In this document: positions 38,303-46,298 of the stretch, piece by piece
Position numbering within the stretch: position 1 is the stretch's first letter
Layout: each line of letters begins with the position of its first letter
NCBI RefSeq assembly: GCF_019278565.1
Contig: NZ_CP058988.1
Coordinates: forward strand, 1,860,001-1,924,000
Direction: 5' to 3'
DNA from: Cellulophaga sp. HaHa_2_95
GTDB lineage: Bacteria; Bacteroidota; Bacteroidia; Flavobacteriales; Flavobacteriaceae
Length of the DNA stretch: 64,000 bases
Made by a program: the position numbers and the translations under genes
The notes under the pieces: generated by a model
The model's database searches: none
The model's input: the letters and a program-made list of their open reading frames with translations, nothing else
Told to the model about the DNA's origin: nothing

Positions 38303-40125
38303 GGCTGATTCTCTTTGCGTAATCTTTTGAGTTCACTATACCTATTATAGATTCCCAAGCCCATTAAGTAGCTTAAGACAAGTCCCTTCTTTCCGTCTAA
38401 AAAGCCTAAGCCAATTACATAGTGTTTAAAAAAACGAAACGCTGGTTTTACAATAAAGTGAAATGCCGTAGGTTTTTTGTTTTTAGCCAATAATTCGTTG
38501 GCTTGCATGCTGGTATATTTTAATCGCTTATTTTTGAACTCCTCGTAGTTGTTGTAGGAATAATGGATAAGTTTATTTTTTAACACCTTAGATTCTCCGT
38601 CTACCAACAGGGTTTCGTGTACTGTTTTTGTAGTGTCAAATTTTACTTTAGATTTCTGGAATAGCCTATAGTTTTTATCAGATTGCGTACCAGTAAAGCG
38701 CATCCGCTGTTTTTCGAACATAAATATTCTCAAAAAATAATAAGCAGCTGCTTTCTTTTGATCAGAATTTACAGTTTTTAGCACTTCATTTTTCAAGGCA
38801 TCTGTTAGCCGCTCATCAGCATCAATAAATAAAACCCAATTGTGCGTAGCTTGTGCTAAGGCATACGCTTTCTGATCTGTAAAATCTTTAAAAGGTCTTT
38901 GAATTAAATGAATGTTGTTAAAAGCCTTTAGCTTTTCAATGGTCGTATCCGTACTAAAAGAATCTACAACAATGATTTCGTCTGCAAATTGTAAGTTCTC
39001 TAAAACACCGTTGATATGTTCTTCTTCATTATAGGTAATGACAAGCGCCGAAATTTTTTCTTTTTTAGGCCCTGTAAATATGTCTTTCGTTGGTGTTCCA
39101 AAGATTTTATGTATTTTTTTCTTTCTCAAAAACGATAACTTCCTTTCGTTTGGTACTCCATTCTTTACAATATACTCTTGGGTAGTTTGTACCATTCGCG
39201 CTGCAGATTTTCCATCATTATACGGATGATACTGCTCACATAATTCTTTTCTTTGCAAAGCGAAGCTATCATTTGCTATACTCGTCCTTACTTTATCGGT
39301 CAGGCCGTCATAAGATTTAATATCTAGCCACTGTATATTTTTAGAGATATTTTTAAAGGTAATTACTGGTTTATCTAACAATAAAAACTCATAAATAACG
39401 GAAGAAGTATCACTGATCATTAGATCTGCCAGCAATAGCGATTCGGTAATATTCTTGTCTTCTTTAAAAAGAATATTAGGGATTTCTTCGGATAGTTTTT
39501 TATACGCTGCTATCCATTTTTGATCCATTAAATCATGAAATTTAAGCAGCAGGAGATAGCCTGTGCTTATGGCTAATTCTCTAATTTGATCTAGTAAATA
39601 AGGTGCAGAAGTTAAGCTGGGAGAAAAGGTAGGGGCATATAAAATAATTTTATCTGTTTGATAGTCCCTTAAAAGTACCTCTTTTTCTTTCCGATATTCA
39701 TGAACATCTGTATGGTAAATATCTAATTTAGGCCAGCCCGTTTCTACAACGTCAAAATCTTGATGTTGCGCTTTAAATCTATTAAACTTTTCTGTAAAAT
39801 AGGGTCCTTGTGTAAGGTACAAATCAAAATAATGGCGGATTCTAAAGTGCCCTTTTTTTTCACCTGCCAAGCCATGAAATATTTGCACTTTTACGCCTCG
39901 TAGATAATACGGGACTTCATTACCAGGAGCAAATATAGCATCACTTTCAAACAATTGAAGGTCTAAAATACTCGTCGTAAAATTTTCTTTTTTGAAAGGG
40001 AATGTATCTAATAACTTAGGTGCTATAAACCAGATATACTCATGCTTTTCCTTTTGCAATACATTTCTAATGGGAGCTAAAATCCCAAAAGCATAGGCAT
40101 TCTGACAAAAAAGAATAGTTTTCAT
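38299..40125 (-). CDS. Fusion: CDP-glycerol glycerophosphotransferase-like domain plus GT2 glycosyltransferase
   Basis: The N-terminal half (about 1-325) matches the CDP-glycerol:polyglycerophosphate glycerophosphotransferase family: a GT-B-like fold with HGLAGEKKGHF (residues 84-94), APTFSPS (164-170) and the donor-site SDTSSVIYEFLLLDKP (238-253). The C-terminal half (about 355-600) is a GT2 domain with ITYNEEEHI, ADEIIVVDSFSTD and DADE (435-438). A basic linker at 330-360 joins them. The first domain would transfer a polyol phosphate and the second a sugar, in the manner of teichoic-acid or capsule enzymes, here in a Gram-negative. It overlaps the upstream nucleotidyltransferase by one base (TAATG). 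The polymer made is unknown. Confidence 0.87.
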   Translation of the reverse strand: MKTILFCQNAYAFGILAPIRNVLQKEKHEYIWFIAPKLLDTFPFKKENFTTSILDLQLFESDAIFAPGNEVPYYLRGVKVQIFHGLAGEKKGHFRIRHYFDLYLTQGPYFTEKFNRFKAQHQDFDVVETGWPKLDIYHTDVHEYRKEKEVLLRDYQTDKIILYAPTFSPSLTSAPYLLDQIRELAISTGYLLLLKFHDLMDQKWIAAYKKLSEEIPNILFKEDKNITESLLLADLMISDTSSVIYEFLLLDKPVITFKNISKNIQWLDIKSYDGLTDKVRTSIANDSFALQRKELCEQYHPYNDGKSAARMVQTTQEYIVKNGVPNERKLSFLRKKKIHKIFGTPTKDIFTGPKKEKISALVITYNEEEHINGVLENLQFADEIIVVDSFSTDTTIEKLKAFNNIHLIQRPFKDFTDQKAYALAQATHNWVLFIDADERLTDALKNEVLKTVNSDQKKAAAYYFLRIFMFEKQRMRFTGTQSDKNYRLFQKSKVKFDTTKTVHETLLVDGESKVLKNKLIHYSYNNYEEFKNKRLKYTSMQANELLAKNKKPTAFHFIVKPAFRFFKHYVIGLGFLDGKKGLVLSYLMGLGIYNRYSELKRLRKENQP

Positions 40126-40808
40126 TATTCTAGTAGCTTATTGGCGTTATCTAAATCTTCTTGAAAATCTACTTCCATACAATTGAATTGTGAAATATCA
40201 ACAGCACATACTTCTAAACCATCTTTTTCAATGGCAATTTCAATGCCGCGTTCAAAATAGTCATTGGCATCGCATTCTTCTAGTCTCGCAATAAAGCTAT
40301 TAATATCTTTGGAAGCAATATAATTAATACCAACCGCTTCTCCTAGTCCGCCTTTTACCGTTTTTGATAGCTCTTTAATAAATCCATTTTCCAGAGTGTA
40401 TTTAACTTCTTCATCGGCCACTTTACTGGTATTTACGGCAACAAAAGACTGCTTCTTTTTGATAAATGGATTTAAGACCTCAAATAGTTTTTCATCGAAA
40501 ACAACATCGCCGTTCATCCAAAGAACAGATTTATCCTTAAATTTTCTTAAAGCTCTTAATAAGCTTTTAGAGGTATTTGTAGTATCAAAAAGAGGATTGT
40601 AGATATAGCTTACCTCAGGAAAACGTTCCATGATTAAGTCTTTTTTAAAACCTACTACGACATTAATGTCTTCTACAGAGTAGTAAGAATTTATATTATC
40701 TACCTGCATTTGCATGATACTTTTTCCATTCACCAAAGGCGTTAAAGGTTTAGGAAACGGATTTCCCAATCTTGACCCCATTCCGGCAGCTAGTATCACT
40801 ATTTTCAT
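40125..40808 (-). CDS. LicC-like sugar/choline-phosphate nucleotidyltransferase
   Basis: The chosen ATG at 40808 places the nucleotide-binding signature MKIVILAAGMGSRLG at the N-terminus, with PKPLTPLVNGKSI following. The longer frame to 40871 only adds 21 residues of unlikely sequence. NPLFDTTNTSKSLLRAL (near residue 70) and the WMNGDVVFDE metal site resemble LicC-type CTP:phosphocholine cytidylyltransferases and related CDP/UDP-activating enzymes. The gene overlaps the following glycerophosphotransferase fusion by one base, so it most likely makes the activated donor used by that enzyme, probably a CDP-linked polyol or aminoalcohol. The substrate assignment is inference. Confidence 0.85.
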   Translation of the reverse strand: MKIVILAAGMGSRLGNPFPKPLTPLVNGKSIMQMQVDNINSYYSVEDINVVVGFKKDLIMERFPEVSYIYNPLFDTTNTSKSLLRALRKFKDKSVLWMNGDVVFDEKLFEVLNPFIKKKQSFVAVNTSKVADEEVKYTLENGFIKELSKTVKGGLGEAVGINYIASKDINSFIARLEECDANDYFERGIEIAIEKDGLEVCAVDISQFNCMEVDFQEDLDNANKLLE

Positions 40809-40930
40809 AATCAAAGTATATTTTAAACTTGTAAAATAGTTACAAGAACAATCGTTTTTATAGGTTGGCAAACCTAAAAAAAAATGGCCTGTATAAATAA
40901 TATTTTAAGGTATTTATATGAAAACGATTT

Positions 40931-40972
40931 CAAAAAAAAATCTCCCATAGGCTATTAAAACCATGGGAGATT
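40931..40972 (-). terminator. Intrinsic terminator of dapD
   Basis: A 10-bp perfect stem (AATCTCCCAT at 40939-40948 pairing with ATGGGAGATT at 40963-40972), followed on the minus strand by a run of nine T. It lies 25 bp beyond the dapD stop. Confidence 0.85.
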
Positions 40973-40997
40973 ATTCTTAAAATAGTCGTTTGTAGCC

Positions 40998-41813
40998 TTA
41001 TACCGCTACATCATATTCTCTAAGGGCATCATTTAGAGATGTTTTTTTGTTCGTACTTTCTTTACGAGTACCTATAATTAATGCACAAGGAACATTGTAT
41101 TCTCCTGCAGGGAATTTTTTAGTATAGCTTCCCGGTATAACTACAGATCTTGCTGGTACTAAACCTTTGCGTTCTATAGGGGTATCTCCAGTAACATCTA
41201 TAATTTTAGTAGATGCTGTAAGCACAACATTTGCACCTAAAACAGCTTCTTTTTCTACACGTACGCCTTCTACAACAATACATCTAGAACCAACAAATAC
41301 ATTGTCTTCTATGATGACAGGAGAGGCTTGTAATGGTTCTAAAACACCACCAATACCAACACCACCACTAAGGTGAACATTTTTACCTATTTGAGCACAA
41401 CTACCAACGGTAGCCCAAGTATCTACCATAGTACCTTCATCTACATAAGCACCTATATTTACATAACTAGGCATTAAAATAGTTCCAGCAGAAATATAAG
41501 CTCCGTGTCTTGCTGTTGCTCCGGGTACCACACGTATTCCTTTTTCTTTATATCCTTTTTTCAAAGGCATTTTATCGTGATATTCAAAAATACCCGCTTC
41601 AAGAGTTTCCATTTTTTGAATTGGGAAATAAAGTACTACGGCCTTTTTTACCCACTCATTTATTTGCCATCCGTCTGTTGTAGGTTCTGCACAACGCAAT
41701 TTTCCGTCATCTAATAAGTCTATTACTGAGCGTATTGCAGTTTGTGTCTTCTCTTCTTTCAATAAATCTCGGTTGTCCCAAGCTTTTTCTATTTGCTCTC
41801 TTAATTCAGTCAT
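40998..41813 (-). CDS. dapD: 2,3,4,5-tetrahydropyridine-2,6-dicarboxylate N-succinyltransferase
   Basis: The enzyme succinylates tetrahydrodipicolinate with succinyl-CoA in the succinylase branch of lysine and diaminopimelate synthesis. The 271 residues have the helical N-terminal domain, then RVVPGATARHGAYI and a left-handed hexapeptide-repeat beta helix (about 100-210: SYVNIGAYVDEGTMVDTWAT, SCAQIGKNVHLSGGVGIGGV, VFVGSRCIVVEGV), and a C-terminal strand region (VIPGSYTKKFPAGEYNVPCA). It is a single gene with its own terminator and promoter, divergent from ruvX. Its length equals the usual length of the family. Confidence 0.96.
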   Translation of the reverse strand: MTELREQIEKAWDNRDLLKEEKTQTAIRSVIDLLDDGKLRCAEPTTDGWQINEWVKKAVVLYFPIQKMETLEAGIFEYHDKMPLKKGYKEKGIRVVPGATARHGAYISAGTILMPSYVNIGAYVDEGTMVDTWATVGSCAQIGKNVHLSGGVGIGGVLEPLQASPVIIEDNVFVGSRCIVVEGVRVEKEAVLGANVVLTASTKIIDVTGDTPIERKGLVPARSVVIPGSYTKKFPAGEYNVPCALIIGTRKESTNKKTSLNDALREYDVAV

Positions 41814-41831
41814 TTTACGCTAAAATTTTCT

Positions 41832-41839
41832 CAAATATA
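41832..41839 (-). promoter_or_regulatory. -7 promoter box of dapD (TATATTTG)
   Basis: On the minus strand TATATTTG is an exact match to the Bacteroidota -7 consensus TAnnTTTG, 18 bp before the dapD ATG. No clear TTG stands at the -33 position. Confidence 0.45.
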
Positions 41840-41892
41840 AGTCCTACGCGCTAATTATTCGCGGGAATTTATAGTTATAACAATTTATCCTT

Positions 41893-41900
41893 TATTTTTG
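41893..41900 (+). promoter_or_regulatory. -7 promoter box of ruvX-def (TATTTTTG)
   Basis: TATTTTTG exactly matches TAnnTTTG and ends 17 bp before the ruvX ATG. With the dapD box it forms a divergent promoter pair in a 104-bp gap. The -33 TTG is not obvious. Confidence 0.45.
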
Positions 41901-41917
41901 CAAAAAATATAATTTAG

Positions 41918-42328
41918 ATGGCACGGATCGTTGCACTTGATTTTGGTAAAGTTAGAACAGGAATTGCTGTTACCGATGAGCTACAACTAATTGCATCAGG
42001 ATTATCTACGGTAGCCACTAAGGAATTGATTGATTTTTTAAAAAACTATATTGCAACGGAAAGTGTTGAATGTATTGTAGTCGGTGAGCCTAAACAAATG
42101 AATAATCAGGTGTCAGAATCTGAGGCGTTGATACTTCCTTTTCTAGAGAAATTGAAAGCAAGTTTTCCAACAATGAGAATAGAACGCCAAGACGAGCGTT
42201 TTACGTCTAAAATGGCTTTTCAAACAATGATTGATAGTGGCCTGAAAAAGAAACAAAGAAGAGATAAGGCACTAGTTGATGAGATTAGTGCTACCATTAT
42301 TTTACAAGCATATTTAAACAGAATTTAA
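41918..42328 (+). CDS. ruvX: Putative pre-16S rRNA nuclease / Holliday junction resolvase homologue (RuvX/YqgF)
   Basis: The 136 residues match the RNase H-fold YqgF family at full length. They contain LDFGKVRTGIAVTD with the first catalytic aspartate D8, IVVGEPKQMNN with E57, the DERFTSKMA motif in the middle, and VDEISATIILQAYL with D121. The family processes the 5' end of 16S rRNA in bacteria and was earlier annotated as a Holliday junction resolvase. It lies 4 bp before def, and the two are probably co-transcribed from the divergent promoter region shared with dapD. Confidence 0.94.
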   Translation: MARIVALDFGKVRTGIAVTDELQLIASGLSTVATKELIDFLKNYIATESVECIVVGEPKQMNNQVSESEALILPFLEKLKASFPTMRIERQDERFTSKMAFQTMIDSGLKKKQRRDKALVDEISATIILQAYLNRI

Positions 42329-42332
42329 TACA

Positions 42333-42923
42333 ATGATATTACCCATAATAGCGTACGGAGATCCAGTTTTACGAAAAGTAGGAACTGATATTACAAATGA
42401 GTATCCTAAACTTGAAACCTTAATAGAAAATATGTGGGAAACCATGTATAATGCAAGCGGTGTTGGTTTGGCTGCACCACAAATTGGTTTGCCTATTCGC
42501 TTATTTGTTATTGATACTACCCCATTCTCTGAGGATGAAGATTTAGCTCCAGAAGATCAGAAAGCATTAAATGGTTTTAAAAAGGTCTTTGTCAATGCCA
42601 AGATAGAGGAGGAGACAGGAGATGAGTGGACTTTTAATGAAGGTTGTTTAAGTATTCCGGATATTCGTGAAGATGTGAATAGAAAAGAAACCATTAAAAT
42701 CACTTATTTAGATGAGAACTTTAATGAGAAAAGCGAAACTTATGGGGGTTTGTTAGCAAGAGTAATTCAACATGAATACGATCATATTGAAGGAATTTTG
42801 TTTACAGACAAGCTTTCAAGTCTTAAAAAACGTTTGATAAAAGGTAAATTAAGTAATATTTCTAAAGGAAAAATTAATGCAGATTACCGTATGCGTTTCC
42901 CTGATATGAAAAAAGGAAGGTAA
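42333..42923 (+). CDS. def: Peptide deformylase
   Basis: The enzyme removes the formyl group from the initiator methionine of new proteins. All three metal-enzyme motifs are present: GVGLAAPQIG (43-52), EGCLS (103-107, metal ligand C105) and HEYDH (147-151, ligands H147 and H151, catalytic E148). At 196 residues, with a small insertion between motifs 1 and 2 (PFSEDEDLAPEDQ), it has the form usual in Bacteroidota. It follows ruvX by 4 bp and precedes a DUF5606 gene, a common gene order in Flavobacteriia. Confidence 0.96.
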   Translation: MILPIIAYGDPVLRKVGTDITNEYPKLETLIENMWETMYNASGVGLAAPQIGLPIRLFVIDTTPFSEDEDLAPEDQKALNGFKKVFVNAKIEEETGDEWTFNEGCLSIPDIREDVNRKETIKITYLDENFNEKSETYGGLLARVIQHEYDHIEGILFTDKLSSLKKRLIKGKLSNISKGKINADYRMRFPDMKKGR

Positions 42924-42979
42924 TCTAGTTTTTTTATTACCGTAAAAGTTTAATATTTGTCCAGAAATTAAAATAATAC

Positions 42980-43414
42980 ATGAGTTTAGATAAAATTTTA
43001 TCCATAGGAGGAAAACCAGGTTTGTTTAAATTATTAACACAAACTAGAGCTGGTTTTGTAGCAGAATCGTTATTAGATGGTAAAAAAATCACGGTAGGTT
43101 TTAAGAACAACGTAAGTGTTCTTTCTGAAATTGCTATTTATACACTAGAGGCAGAAATTCCGCTTCGCGAAGTGTTTAAGAAAATTCAAGAAAAAGAAAA
43201 TGGAGAAAAAACTCCAGTTTCTCATAAAGATGATAAGTTAAAATTGGAGGAGTACTTTTTTGAGATACTTCCTAATTATGACGAAGATAGAGTGTATGCT
43301 AGTGACATTAAGAAAGTAATTCAGTGGTATAATATGCTTCAAGAGCAAGGAATTACGGACTTTGAGTCTAAAGAAGAAGTAAAAGAAGCAGCAAAGGAAG
43401 AAGGAGGAGAGTAA
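42980..43414 (+). CDS. DUF5606 family protein
   Basis: The 144 residues begin with the characteristic MSLDKILSIGGKPGLFKLLT, followed by a small beta domain (FVAESLLDGKKITVGFKNNV) and a helical segment (LREVFKKIQEKE). The end is acidic and rich in lysine, glutamate and alanine. The family is largely limited to Bacteroidota and its function is unknown; the N-terminal part looks like a small SH3-like or Tudor-like barrel (inference). It lies 56 bp downstream of def and is followed by a strong terminator, so it closes the ruvX-def unit. Confidence 0.88.
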   Translation: MSLDKILSIGGKPGLFKLLTQTRAGFVAESLLDGKKITVGFKNNVSVLSEIAIYTLEAEIPLREVFKKIQEKENGEKTPVSHKDDKLKLEEYFFEILPNYDEDRVYASDIKKVIQWYNMLQEQGITDFESKEEVKEAAKEEGGE

Positions 43415-43442
43415 ACCTATCCACTTTAAAACCAGTTGTTTG

Positions 43443-43486
43443 AAAAGGCAACGAATATGAATTTTCATATTCGTTGCCTTTTTTTG
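43443..43486 (+). terminator. Strong intrinsic terminator after the DUF5606 gene
   Basis: A perfect 19-bp stem (43443-43461 with 43464-43482) with a 2-base tip and a T-run to 43485. The A-run on the left means that it could work in both directions. Confidence 0.9.
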
Positions 43487-43640
43487 TTAAAATCTGTCTA
43501 TTTCAAATTCCTTTATCTACAGTTTATTGCTATTCGTCTATGGTTTTATCGTAGTGGCGGCTTTATTCCTGATGTTATCACACAAAAAGAGGAGTTTTGA
43601 GACCTAATAATGATTTATTACAAATCAAAAACAAGATAGT

Positions 43641-44732
43641 ATGGCAGCAGTAGAAGGAGAATTCGATAGAGATCTTAGAGGTGCTTTTTTTAATATGGCC
43701 TATTCGCCATTTGTTATTTTAAATAAGGATCTGAATTTTGTAGATATTAATCAAGCAGCTCTAACGGCTATCAAAATTAAGAGAGAAGATTTTATAGGAA
43801 GAAATTTATTAGATTTTTTTCCGTATTTAAAAGAGAATGAAAGATATCAGTTATATAAGGATGTTTTAGTAACAGGTAAGCCTATCGGTTTTGATGAAGT
43901 TTCTTTTCATACCGATGCCGGAGTACTTAAATTCATGATAAAAGCCTTCAAGATTGGTGATTATTTAGGCATGAGTACCTTAAATGTAACGAATTTAACG
44001 AATACTATAGACCAACTAAAAACAACAAAAGTAAACTTACAGACCGTAAACGATAATCTTAAGCGCAAAAATCAAGAGTTAGAAGAGTTTTCTTATGTAG
44101 CGGCACATGATTTAAGATCGCCACTTACAAATATTCATAGCTTGTTAGATATGTTGCAGAATGAGAATGCTATTTCTGAAGCAGGTATGCCGGTATTTGA
44201 TAAAGTACAGCAGGTAGCCAAACAAATGTGCGATAAACTTAGAGCTTTAAATTCTGTTATTGCTTTGAAAACGAAATCGGATGACAAAAAAGAACTGCTA
44301 AGTTTTTCTAAGATTATTGAAAAAATAAAAGTCAACTATTCCGATGAAATAGTACAGAGTAGGACTATAATTAAAGAAGATTTCGCGCGTGCGCCTGACA
44401 TAAATTATAATGTAATTCAGTTAGAAAGTATTTTACAGAACTTAGTCTCTAATGCGATAAAATTTAGAAACCCAAACAGGAAACCTGTTATTCTTATTAA
44501 AACAGCCTTAGTGAAAGAGCGGTTGGTTTTATCGGTTAAAGACAACGGACTAGGGTTTGAGCAAACTACTTACCCCAATAAAATTTTTGGATTATTTAAA
44601 AGAATGCACACCCACGTAGAAGGACTTGGAGTGGGACTTTATGTAACAAATTCTATTATTGCAAATAATGGAGGAGCTATTCGTGTTACAAGTGAAATAA
44701 ATAAAGGAACTGAATTTAAAATTACATTTTAA
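43641..44732 (+). CDS. PAS-domain sensor histidine kinase
   Basis: This 363-aa cytoplasmic kinase has no membrane segment. A PAS domain lies at about residues 15-120 (SPFVILNKDLNFVDINQAA, then GRNLLDFFP). A short coiled coil (125-150) leads to the dimerisation domain with phospho-acceptor H156 in YVAAHDLRSPL. The ATP-binding domain has the N box NLVSNAIKF (267-275), DNGLGF (301-306) and GLGVGLYV (328-335). The gene shares one base (TAATG) with the following receiver gene, so they form a coupled pair. The signal sensed is unknown. Architecture and pairing match the second kinase/receiver pair at 58601-60889. Confidence 0.92.
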   Translation: MAAVEGEFDRDLRGAFFNMAYSPFVILNKDLNFVDINQAALTAIKIKREDFIGRNLLDFFPYLKENERYQLYKDVLVTGKPIGFDEVSFHTDAGVLKFMIKAFKIGDYLGMSTLNVTNLTNTIDQLKTTKVNLQTVNDNLKRKNQELEEFSYVAAHDLRSPLTNIHSLLDMLQNENAISEAGMPVFDKVQQVAKQMCDKLRALNSVIALKTKSDDKKELLSFSKIIEKIKVNYSDEIVQSRTIIKEDFARAPDINYNVIQLESILQNLVSNAIKFRNPNRKPVILIKTALVKERLVLSVKDNGLGFEQTTYPNKIFGLFKRMHTHVEGLGVGLYVTNSIIANNGGAIRVTSEINKGTEFKITF

Positions 44733-45121
44733 TGGAAAATCAAACGAGTAGCGTTTTTAAGATACTGTTGGTGGAAGATGATGAAATTACCAATTACATA
44801 ACCACCACAAAACTAAAAAACATTGGCTTTGAAAATGTTGACGCCGTATTAAATGGGGAGTTAGCGCTAGAATATTTAGCGAAGGAACAACCTAATCTAA
44901 TATTTTTGGACGTTAACATGCCTGTCATGGACGGCTTTGAGTTTTTAGACTCCGAGGAAGTCAAAAATCAATACTCAGGCATACCCATTGTCTTATTAAC
45001 ATCTTCTAGTAGGCCCAAAGACAAAGAAATGGCTTCTAGGTATAGCAATGTCATAGAGTACTTAGAAAAGCCCCTGAATTATGAGAAAATGAAAAAAATT
45101 CTATTAGCCATTAATAAGTAG
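44732..45121 (+). CDS. Single-domain response regulator (CheY-like receiver)
   Basis: The 129 residues form one receiver domain: acidic pair D16-D17 (LLVEDDE), phospho-acceptor D60 (IFLDVNMPVMDG), T90 (IVLLTSS) and K113 (YLEKPL). There is no DNA-binding or enzymatic output domain, so it works through protein contact or as a phosphorelay intermediate. It starts within the stop codon of the upstream kinase, its likely phosphodonor. No terminator is evident before the convergent gene 16 bp downstream. Confidence 0.92.
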   Translation: MENQTSSVFKILLVEDDEITNYITTTKLKNIGFENVDAVLNGELALEYLAKEQPNLIFLDVNMPVMDGFEFLDSEEVKNQYSGIPIVLLTSSSRPKDKEMASRYSNVIEYLEKPLNYEKMKKILLAINK

Positions 45122-45137
45122 ATGGTCTTAGAAATAT

Positions 45138-46271
45138 TTAGTCAAAAAGAATACAAACAGGCGTAGGAGCTTCAATTTCTGAAACAAATGTTAATAGTCC
45201 TGTTTGCGCATTTCTTTTAAAAGAAATTAGATTGTTGGTGTCTTGATTGGCTACAATTAAATAAGTGTCTTCTGGCGTTAATGAAAAATTCCTTGGATTC
45301 TCTCCACGGCAAGATTCATAGCCAACTAAGCTTAAGTCACCACTATCTTCATGTATACTAAAAATGGCAATACTATTATGACCTCGGTTTGAAGCGTATA
45401 GGAATTTACCGTCTGCAGAAATATGGATGTCGGCACTTTTAGTTGCCTCTTTAAAATCCTCAGGAATAGAAGAGATGGTTTGCTTTTTTTCATAAGTACC
45501 GTCCGCTAATCTAGAAACGCTAGTGATGGTATTATCTAATTCATTTAAAACATATAGGATTTTTTTAGTAGGATGTTGTACCAAATGTCTTGGTCCTGCA
45601 CCTTCTTCCATAGGCAATCTAAAAGGAGCTACGGAATCTAGTGTATTCGTAGTGGTATTGATACTTGAAAACCAAAGCTCATTCGTTCCTAAATCTACTG
45701 CGATAACAATGTTTTCATCAAACCAAGCAGAATGCGCGTGCGGTCCTTTTTGCCTCCCTGTAGTTCCTTGGCCACTATGTTGTTGCGTATCTAATAAATC
45801 AGTCAATTTCCCGGCAGAATCTACTTGTAATAAGCCCACAGAGCCACTACTGTAATTTGCAGCTAAAACGTATCCTTCATCGTTAATAGCAACATGACAA
45901 GGATGTGAACCACCTGAAGCACTCATGTTCTTGAAAAGCAAAGTATCTTTCTCAATTTGATAAGAACTTACAAAGCCGGTGTTTTTTTCGGCTACTTCAT
46001 TTACGGTTAAAAGAAATTTTTTGTCTGGGCTTAAGGCTAAAAACGACGGATTATTTGCTGTAGCCGCCAAGCCTATTTTAGATAATTTTCCATCGGCCGA
46101 AAGGCTATATTTATAAATGCCCTTACTTTCTTTATCCGTATAGGTGCCTACATAAAAAGTAGCATCTTGCGCCATTTCTTGTGCCACTTCTGGTGTGTTT
46201 TGAGTAGGTTTGGTTTCTGATTTACAACTTGTAAGCATAATTAGTACTAAAAAAAAGATAGAATACTTCAT
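45138..46271 (-). CDS. Lactonase-family (YbhE-fold) beta-propeller lipoprotein
   Basis: The 377 residues show an SPII lipoprotein signal (FFLVLIMLTSCKS, lipidated C16), then a seven-bladed propeller of the 6-phosphogluconolactonase/lactonase family. Typical blades are YVGTYTDKESKGIYKYSL, NPSFLALSPDKKFLLTVNE, GSHPCHVAINDEGYVLAANY, GPRHLVQHPTKKILYVLNEL and NPRNFSLTPEDTYLIVANQD. Lipidation puts it in the periplasm or outer membrane, so it is unlikely to serve the cytoplasmic pentose-phosphate step. It is the last gene of a minus-strand operon after a GH20 hexosaminidase (27 bp gap), which suggests a role in extracellular sugar metabolism. The true substrate is unknown. Confidence 0.88.
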   Translation of the reverse strand: MKYSIFFLVLIMLTSCKSETKPTQNTPEVAQEMAQDATFYVGTYTDKESKGIYKYSLSADGKLSKIGLAATANNPSFLALSPDKKFLLTVNEVAEKNTGFVSSYQIEKDTLLFKNMSASGGSHPCHVAINDEGYVLAANYSSGSVGLLQVDSAGKLTDLLDTQQHSGQGTTGRQKGPHAHSAWFDENIVIAVDLGTNELWFSSINTTTNTLDSVAPFRLPMEEGAGPRHLVQHPTKKILYVLNELDNTITSVSRLADGTYEKKQTISSIPEDFKEATKSADIHISADGKFLYASNRGHNSIAIFSIHEDSGDLSLVGYESCRGENPRNFSLTPEDTYLIVANQDTNNLISFKRNAQTGLLTFVSEIEAPTPVCILFD

Positions 46272-46298
46272 TGAGTGGGTTTGTGGTGGTACTATTGA

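Noticed and set aside
40809..40871. N-terminal extension of the LicC-like nucleotidyltransferase
   Set aside because: The nucleotide-binding signature of this family begins right at the ATG at 40808; the added 21 residues are not like any leader.
45138..46271. Calling the lactonase-fold lipoprotein a true 6-phosphogluconolactonase of the pentose-phosphate pathway
   Set aside because: Its lipoprotein signal places it outside the cytoplasm, where 6-phosphogluconolactone is not made.
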